In this document: piece after piece, positions 58,939 to 64,000 of the stretch
Layout of the letters: the number at the start of each line of letters is the position of its first letter
Numbering within the stretch: the stretch's first letter is position 1
Origin: Armigeres subalbatus
Lineage: Eukaryota > Arthropoda > Insecta > Diptera > Culicidae
Assembly (NCBI RefSeq): GCF_024139115.2
Contig: NC_085141.1
Coordinates: 368,799,925-368,863,924, forward strand
DNA: 64,000 bases
Direction of reading: 5' to 3'
Made by a program: the position numbers and the translations under genes
The notes under the pieces: model-generated
What the model saw: only the letters and a program-made list of their open reading frames with translations
Told to the model about the DNA's origin: nothing
Databases searched by the model: none

Positions 58939-59107
58939 GGGGTCGTTCGGTAATCACGTAAGCACATATGGAGGGAGGGGGCGTCTGTAATTTTCTTACT
59001 CTTCATATATACCAAAAAAAAATAATTTGTATGGGAAAAATCTTACAAGGGGGGAGGGGGTCTGGAAAACCAAAAAAAAAATGCTTACGTAATTATTGAA
59101 CGACCTT
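58939..59107. mobile_element. MITE with GGTCGTTC ends
   Basis: GGGGTCGTTCGGTAATCACG at the left and AAGGTCGTTCAATAATTACG complemented at the right, both followed by TAAGCA; G-rich runs (GGAGGGAGGGGG) follow inside each end. It lies in foldback-like element 3. Confidence 0.8.
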
Positions 59108-59190
59108 GATGTAAAAGCAATAATAATTATAAAAAATTGAACACATGTTGCATTACTGCCGAAAATGATAAACAATTATTATGCCACCTA

Positions 59191-59329
59191 CCACCGTTCC
59201 AGAGTGCCAACCCGAACCCATGGAGAGACGCTTATGGGGTGGTGATGGCCAAACCAAGAGGAGCACTGACTCCTTCCGAGCGATATCCAACGAGGCTGAA
59301 GAGGATAATCGTAGTACTATTCCCGCACC
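59191..59329 (+). pseudogene. R1-B linker between the two foldback-like elements
   Basis: FQSANPNPWRDAYGVVMAKP, then TPSERYPTRLKRIIVVLFPH matches the linker of R1-A (ANANPWGDAYLIVM, PDRLTRIISYTLP). It ends in the duplicated target TCCCGCACC. Confidence 0.85.
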
Positions 59330-60552
59330 GGGAGCGGGCCATTTGGCATAAAGTCGTTTGGCATAACGCCATTTGGCATAAGGTCATTTGGCATAACGGA
59401 CATTTGGCATAATTGTGACCAGCGTCAAAAGTGAGGGTCTTTTGGCATAACGGACATTTGGCATAATTTTTCTTTGCGTTCGCTAAATGATGACAAGGTG
59501 GTGCGGGAAACACCCCAGAATAATAATTATAACAACCGTCGTTTACAATATTAAAAAGACATTATTCTCTCGTGGAAAGCATTTGCATTTGCAAAGCAAT
59601 GCAAAAGTAGGCGTATGCCCGGATTAGAGCAATGGTGGATGTGATTCCTTCTCTTAAAAGAAGGCGCTTGCCCGGATTATGGCTATAGAGTATATGATCC
59701 TTTCTTTATAAGTAGGCGGATGCCCGGATTAAGGCCATGGTGGATGCGATCCCTTCTTTAAAAGTATACGCTTGCATGGATTATGGCAATTAAGGATGTG
59801 ATCCCTTCTTTAAAAGTAGGCGCATGCCCGGATTATGACAATGGTGGATGTAGGATCCCTTCTTTAAAATTAGGCGCTTGCCCGGATTTTGACAATGGTG
59901 GATGAGATTCCTTCTTTAAAAATAGGCGCATTCCCGCAAAGGTAGATGAAATTCCTTCTTTTAAAGTAGGTGTGTGGCCCGAATTGTGGCAATGGTAGAT
60001 GTGACTCCTTCTTTATAAGTAGACGCTTGCCGGGAACACAACAATGGTAGATGTGATCTCTTCCCCGAGAAGTACAATTCAGATTAATTTGGTTGCAGTT
60101 ACTCATATGTGACTTGATTGGTTTTAGTAACTCGTCTACGACAAGTGTATTTCTTGAGTTTTTAATGTTAGGCGCTTGCCCGGATTAAGGCAATGGTGGA
60201 CTTGATCCCGTCTTAAGACGCATGCCCGGATTGAAGCAATGGTGAATGTAATCCCTACTTTAAAAGTAGGCATGTGGCCGGAATAAGTCAATGAAAGATG
60301 TGATTGATTCATCCCTCGGAAGTAATTCTGACGTTTTGCTATTTCGTGTCTACCATCAGTCTAAAGTTATCTGAAAATAGCATCGACCTACTTTATCCAC
60401 ACTAAACAATACATGAAATATTCTTTTCGCTTTCACAGTTCGAAATTATGCCAAATGTCCGTTATGCCAAAAGACCCACACTTTTCTTGCAGTTCAAAAT
60501 TATGCCAAATGTCCGTTATGCCAAATGACTTTATGCCAAATGACCCAGACCC
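59330..60552. mobile_element. foldback-like composite element 1 (TTTGGCATAA arrays)
   Basis: A 1,223-bp insertion with a perfect 9-bp duplication TCCCGCACC (59321-59329, 60553-60561). The ends GGGAGCGGGCCATTTGGCAT and (complemented right) GGGTCTGGGTCATTTGGCAT lead into inverted arrays of CATTTGGCATAACG units (59340-59470, 60443-60545). The interior is a satellite of about 55 bp. No coding capacity. It splits the R1-like copy. Confidence 0.9.
59590..60305 (-). repeat. satellite of about 55 bp in foldback-like element 1
   Basis: About 12 units; the minus-strand unit is TTTAAAGAAGGGATCACATC, CACCATTGCCATAATCCGGG, CAAGCGCC. The shared words AAAGAAGG, TGCC.TA..CCGGGCAA align it with the 53-bp unit at 40076. 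One unit is interrupted at 60075-60165 by unrelated text. Confidence 0.88.
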
Positions 60553-60561
60553 TCCCGCACC

Positions 60562-60960
60562 AACCCATTTGCCGCCAGCAGCAAGGGTAGGAGCAGACGA
60601 CTAAGAAGTTGCGAGGATGGCGGTAGAGTAGCTAATGGCGGTGGCCTGGTCCGGACGGGATCCCGAACATGGCGTTGAACGCAGCCATAACGACAAATTA
60701 GGACATGTTCAGATCAGCCATGCAGAGGTACCTCGACAAGTGGATAATCCCGTTTATATGGAAGAGACAACGTTTGGTCCTGTTATAAAAACCTGACAAG
60801 GAGACTCCTCTGATGGCTAATCTGTTTAATAGACAGTTATCGAACGTCAACTGTACAAAGAATTTCTCTACTCCAAACAAATTCCTTTGAAATTCAGAAT
60901 ATTTTTAGATGAAATCCAATCCGGTGTGGAAATACACGTGGTGGAATTAAACTAAACTAC
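60562..60960 (+). pseudogene. R1-B reverse transcriptase start
   Basis: Decayed frames equivalent to R1-A: PDGIPNMALNAAI-like text at 60655, DMFRSAMQRYLDKWIIPFIW at 60700-60760, then KRQRLVLL-stop-KPDKETPLM. The palm is not reached; similarity fades by about 60900. Confidence 0.75.
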
Positions 60961-63125
60961 TTGTCTTAAGACAGTAAAAGATAGAATTAATCCAACTTCA
61001 GTTTCGAGAATGGCTACTGTGCGTTGCTGCGTTAGCGGTTGACGAAAAATTCAATCAGTCAAGCCCGTGCGCGAGTGCGAATGGCAATTCCAAGAACCAA
61101 AAAAACGACAACCACTACGACGAAGACGACGCGACACTTCAAAAAGATCCCCGGAGAGCTGTGTCCGTCGATGTCGTTTTTTACTGCCTTTCAAACGTGA
61201 AATTATGAATAATTATCTTTCGTTAGTTACTTTGCGCGACCGACGACGGCGGTTTCGGCTGTCAACTTTCGCTCGGTCTCGTCCGTCGTCCCGCCGTCAG
61301 AAGATTTGAAATTGAGAACGGAAAATCAGGGAAGACGCAGAACTGTGCACGCACGGCATATGGGAAAGGGAAGGTGCAAAGGACGGAGAATTTTCTCGAG
61401 CTGTTGCCACGCAGTCTACTGCGACTCGACGGATGACGGCGGTCCGAGTGTAGACCGTCGTCGTCCATTACGGCCGTCGGGGAAAGAGACACCTCGGGTG
61501 AAAGAACGAGGAGAAAACTTGAAGTTAACGACCTCGGGATGATCGTGACGAGATTATGACCTACACGGTCATTACGACCAAAGATGAAAACGACTACGAA
61601 GTATCGAACAAGTGGCGAAGAATGATTGATTTCGACAGAACGGTCACCAACTGGGCATCGATGAGTGATAATAGTGGAGCTATTCGGGGGAAATAATCGC
61701 CAAGCACTAATTTTCGATTGGCGTATAATTCGTTCAGTATTTATCACTTCTTGCGATCGGAGGATTAACAGGTTCCGTTCAAGCCTGCTGGTCGGCGCAA
61801 GTCCACCGGAGCCATGTCATAATGGCAGTTTCTCACACCTTGTCGCGCCCGGTCTTTCGCCTGATCCGGAACGAATTTTATTAACGACAGGCTCATTTGA
61901 CATGGGGACCCTTCGATTCGTTTTCGGCGGAGCCAGCAAAGAGATACCAACATAGTTGTAGCAAACTGTGAGCATGTTATTTTTTCACTCGGACGGTCAT
62001 TTATGATCTCATTAAGCCCACTTGCTGGTTGCTACCGCGCGGCCTGTGCTGTAACCTTGCACATTTGACACCGAAGCAGGTGAGGACCAGGGTGATACAA
62101 TAAAGTCAATGATGGAAAGTCGCAATGAAAAGTAGAGTGTACAAATTATTGAATTTCAAAATTTATGACAATTCGATTTCAAAACTTTGTGTACAGAAAA
62201 CGATTTTTAAATTATTTAAAGAAATTGCAGTTTATGAGTCAACAGAAATTATTTTCGCGCACTCTAGTGTTAAGCCCCCCCCGAGGGAGGAATTATTAAA
62301 ATAGCCCCTTAAATCGCACGCTCTGCTGGGGGGTGAGGAGGAGGCTCGGCCGACAGAGCTACCAGCAACGGCCAATGACGGTTGGAGGGTGTTTTTTTTT
62401 CGCTGTTCCCGCGAACGTGTCGCTTCCTACGTTGATTGAGACTTGCATGAGATCAGTCGTCGTCGATCTTAAAATATATATCATTTTAGGTAAGCGTGCG
62501 GGAGACGACAACGACGACGGCAGCCGATAGAGAGAGGGAGCCCGAGCCACCACCATGAATCGCGTCAATCAATCTCTTCGAAGGGCGCGTCACATGATTG
62601 TGACCGGACAAAAGTGGTTTCCCGCGCTGCTGGGGCAAGCCGTGTCAATGATTGCGGGCTGGCGGGCAGGGTGGATTTGCTTACCGAAGTGAGGATCACT
62701 TGATCGCACTTGGTTGAATCACGTCTCACGAGATTTGAATGAAGATTTTAAAGCATGAAATAGGTATGGGAAATCTTCAACAGTTAGATATTTAACACCC
62801 AAAAGGCCAAGCTCTTTGAGAAAGCAATTTTTGATTTTGAAAAATTCATAACTTTTTTATTTTTTGTCCAATCTTGATGAAATTTTGACACAAGGTCCAA
62901 TTTTTATTCTAGTTTTGGCTGCACACTGAGTTTTTCGGAATTTCTGGATAGTTCCGGAATTATTCCAGATTCCCTTGGGGTACCAGCAAACTGGTGTTTG
63001 GGGTATTTCGCCAGTTACTCAATTTTTCTCCATGGAACCCATATCAAACAGTATAAAACAATATTGCCACACTAATAACGAGTCTCATAGCGATTTTTCC
63101 GAAAGTTAATCTTCCATACGGACAT
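60961..63125. other. CpG-rich unassigned region
   Basis: 61020-61560 and 62270-62690 are CpG-rich with many CGACGACG words, no matching repeats in the window and frames of up to 161 codons (61262-61747 minus) without recognisable domains. A GGTAAGCG donor-like site is at 62489. It could contain a promoter and untranslated first exon of a host gene; not proven. 62750-63125 is AT-rich. Confidence 0.4.
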
Positions 63126-64000
63126 CCCAGGAAGCTTCCAAATGTCCCCAGGGAACCTGTATAGGGGACAATTTCGATTTTGCTCCGAAACATGTCGTGC
63201 GACGGCTCTTTCTTCACAATTTGTCATGAATATACTCGCTGTTGTTATAAAAGTGGTCTATGGTCAGTTTGGCCACTCTTGTGGCACACGGAATTCCCCC
63301 AAGGAACCAGTAAAGGGGACAATTTCGATTTTGCACCGAAACATGTCGTGCGACGGCTCTTTCTTCACAATTTTTCATGAATATACTCGCTGTTGTTATA
63401 AAAGTGGTCTATGGTCAGTTTGGCCACTCTTGTGGCACCCGGAATGCCCCCAGGGAACCTGTATAGGGGCAGTTTCGATTTTGCCCCGGAACATGTCGCG
63501 CGACGGCTCTTTCTTCACATTTTTTCATGAATATACTCGCTGTTGTTATAAAAGTGGTCGATGGTCAGTTTGGCCACTCTTGTGGCACACGGAATGCCCC
63601 CAGGGAACCTGTAAAGGGGGCAATTTCGATTTTGCTCCGAAACATGTCGTGCGACGGCTCTTTCTTCACAATTTTTCATGAATATACTCGCTGTTGTTAT
63701 AAAAGTGGTCGATGGTCAGTTTGGCCACTCTTGTGGCACCCGGAATGCCCCCAGGGAACCTGTAAAGGGGGCAATTTCGATTTTGTCCCGGAAACATGTC
63801 GTGCGACGGCTCTTTCTTCACAATTTGTCATGAATATTCTCGCTGTTGTTATAAAAGTGGTCTATGGTCAGTTTGGCCATTCTTGTGGCACCCGGAATGC
63901 CCCCAGGGAACCTGTAAAGTGGACAATTTCGATTTTGCTCCGAAACATGTCGTGCGACGGCTCTTTCTTCACAATTTTTCATGAATATACTCGCTGTTGT
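63126..64000. repeat. 151-bp satellite array, runs off the end
   Basis: Six units with spacing 150-152 bp (GTGGCAC at 63281, 63432, 63582, 63733, 63885). Phrases: GCCCCCAGGGAACCTGTAAA, ACATGTCGTGCGACGGCTCT, CGCTGTTGTTATAAAAGTGG. Units are about 95 percent alike by eye, with the first more diverged. The array continues beyond the window. Confidence 0.93.

Larger units (their letters stand above)
56767..59190. mobile_element. foldback-like composite element 3 with nested insertions
   Basis: The left end is an array of GGCATAATGGCGTTTGGC-like motifs (56775-56850); the right end has one inverted ATTATGCCAC (59181). Inside is a satellite of 52-57 bp (57050-57180 and 57935-58650: TTTCAAAGAAGGGATCATAT, CTTGCCTTCTACC) homologous to the one in element 2. 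RTE copy A3 and a MITE are inserted. It splits the R1-like linker: CCDC on the left, SANPNPWRDAYG on the right. A 9-bp duplication is not clear here. Confidence 0.7.

Noticed and set aside
61262..61747. 161-codon minus frame in the CpG-rich region
   Set aside because: Arg/Ser-rich with overlapping frames on the other strand, as expected from CpG-rich DNA; no domain seen.
63142..63681. 179-codon repetitive frame
   Set aside because: It runs through the 151-bp satellite; the frame shifts by unit and is cut in later units, so it is not a maintained protein.

Overview
The window reads as TE-packed intergenic or intronic DNA from a mosquito, most likely an Aedes-type culicine. The grounds are two copies of a tRNA-headed SINE that I recognise as Feilai-like, several decayed non-LTR retrotransposon lineages (RTE-like, R1-like, Jockey-like, LOA/I-like), and a dense load of small inverted-repeat elements in an AT-rich background. 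No prokaryotic operons, rRNA genes, CRISPR loci or virus-derived genes were seen. Only one short stretch (33400-33588, minus) looks like a possible host coding exon; everything else with coding character is retroelement debris.

Layout. 1-4.6 kb: 5'-truncated RTE-like copy with an 11-bp target duplication, split by a 2.4-kb AT-rich insertion. 4.8-7.3 kb: R1-like copy broken by a Feilai-like SINE. 7.7-10.8 kb: RTE-like remnant split by a young non-coding LTR element (identical 232-bp LTRs) that carries a hairpin minisatellite. 10.8-16.8 kb: mostly featureless, with a 629-bp tRNA-headed SINE-like insertion, a MITE and a second Feilai-like copy. 16.8-18.6 kb: a 1.8-kb palindrome of RTE sequence plus satellite. 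19.0-21.9 kb: Jockey-like copy without its RT core, and an RTE 5' end. 22.0-30.0 kb: two diverged satellite arrays of about 152-155 bp in opposite orientation, interrupted by MITEs, a near-duplicate of the first RTE copy, a long-TIR element and a SINE.

30-36.8 kb: simple repeats, a 24-bp minisatellite, a 737-bp tandem duplication built on polypyrimidine, the candidate exon, and quiet sequence. 36.8-40.7 kb: a 1.9-kb long-inverted-repeat element with a 1.9-kb foldback-like element inserted in its right terminus. 41-45.3 kb: hairpins, a tRNA-Val-like SINE head and a 1.1-kb TIR element. 45.3-49.2 kb: two RTE-like elements in tandem, the first broken by a repeat that itself holds a hAT-like MITE. 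49.2-54.5 kb: MITEs and unassigned DNA. 54.5-61 kb: LOA/I-like RT, then an R1-like copy broken by two foldback-like elements, one of which contains a third RTE copy with its own MITE. 61-63.1 kb: CpG-rich unassigned DNA. 63.1-64 kb: a 151-bp satellite running off the end.

The strongest candidate for something undescribed is a family of three composite foldback-like elements (38779-40705, about 56767-59190, 59330-60552). They have homologous internal satellites of about 52-56 bp, and inverted terminal arrays of short motifs in two of them (one decayed array and a single right-end motif in the third). Two of the three have clear 9-bp target duplications. All sequence comparisons here were made by eye.
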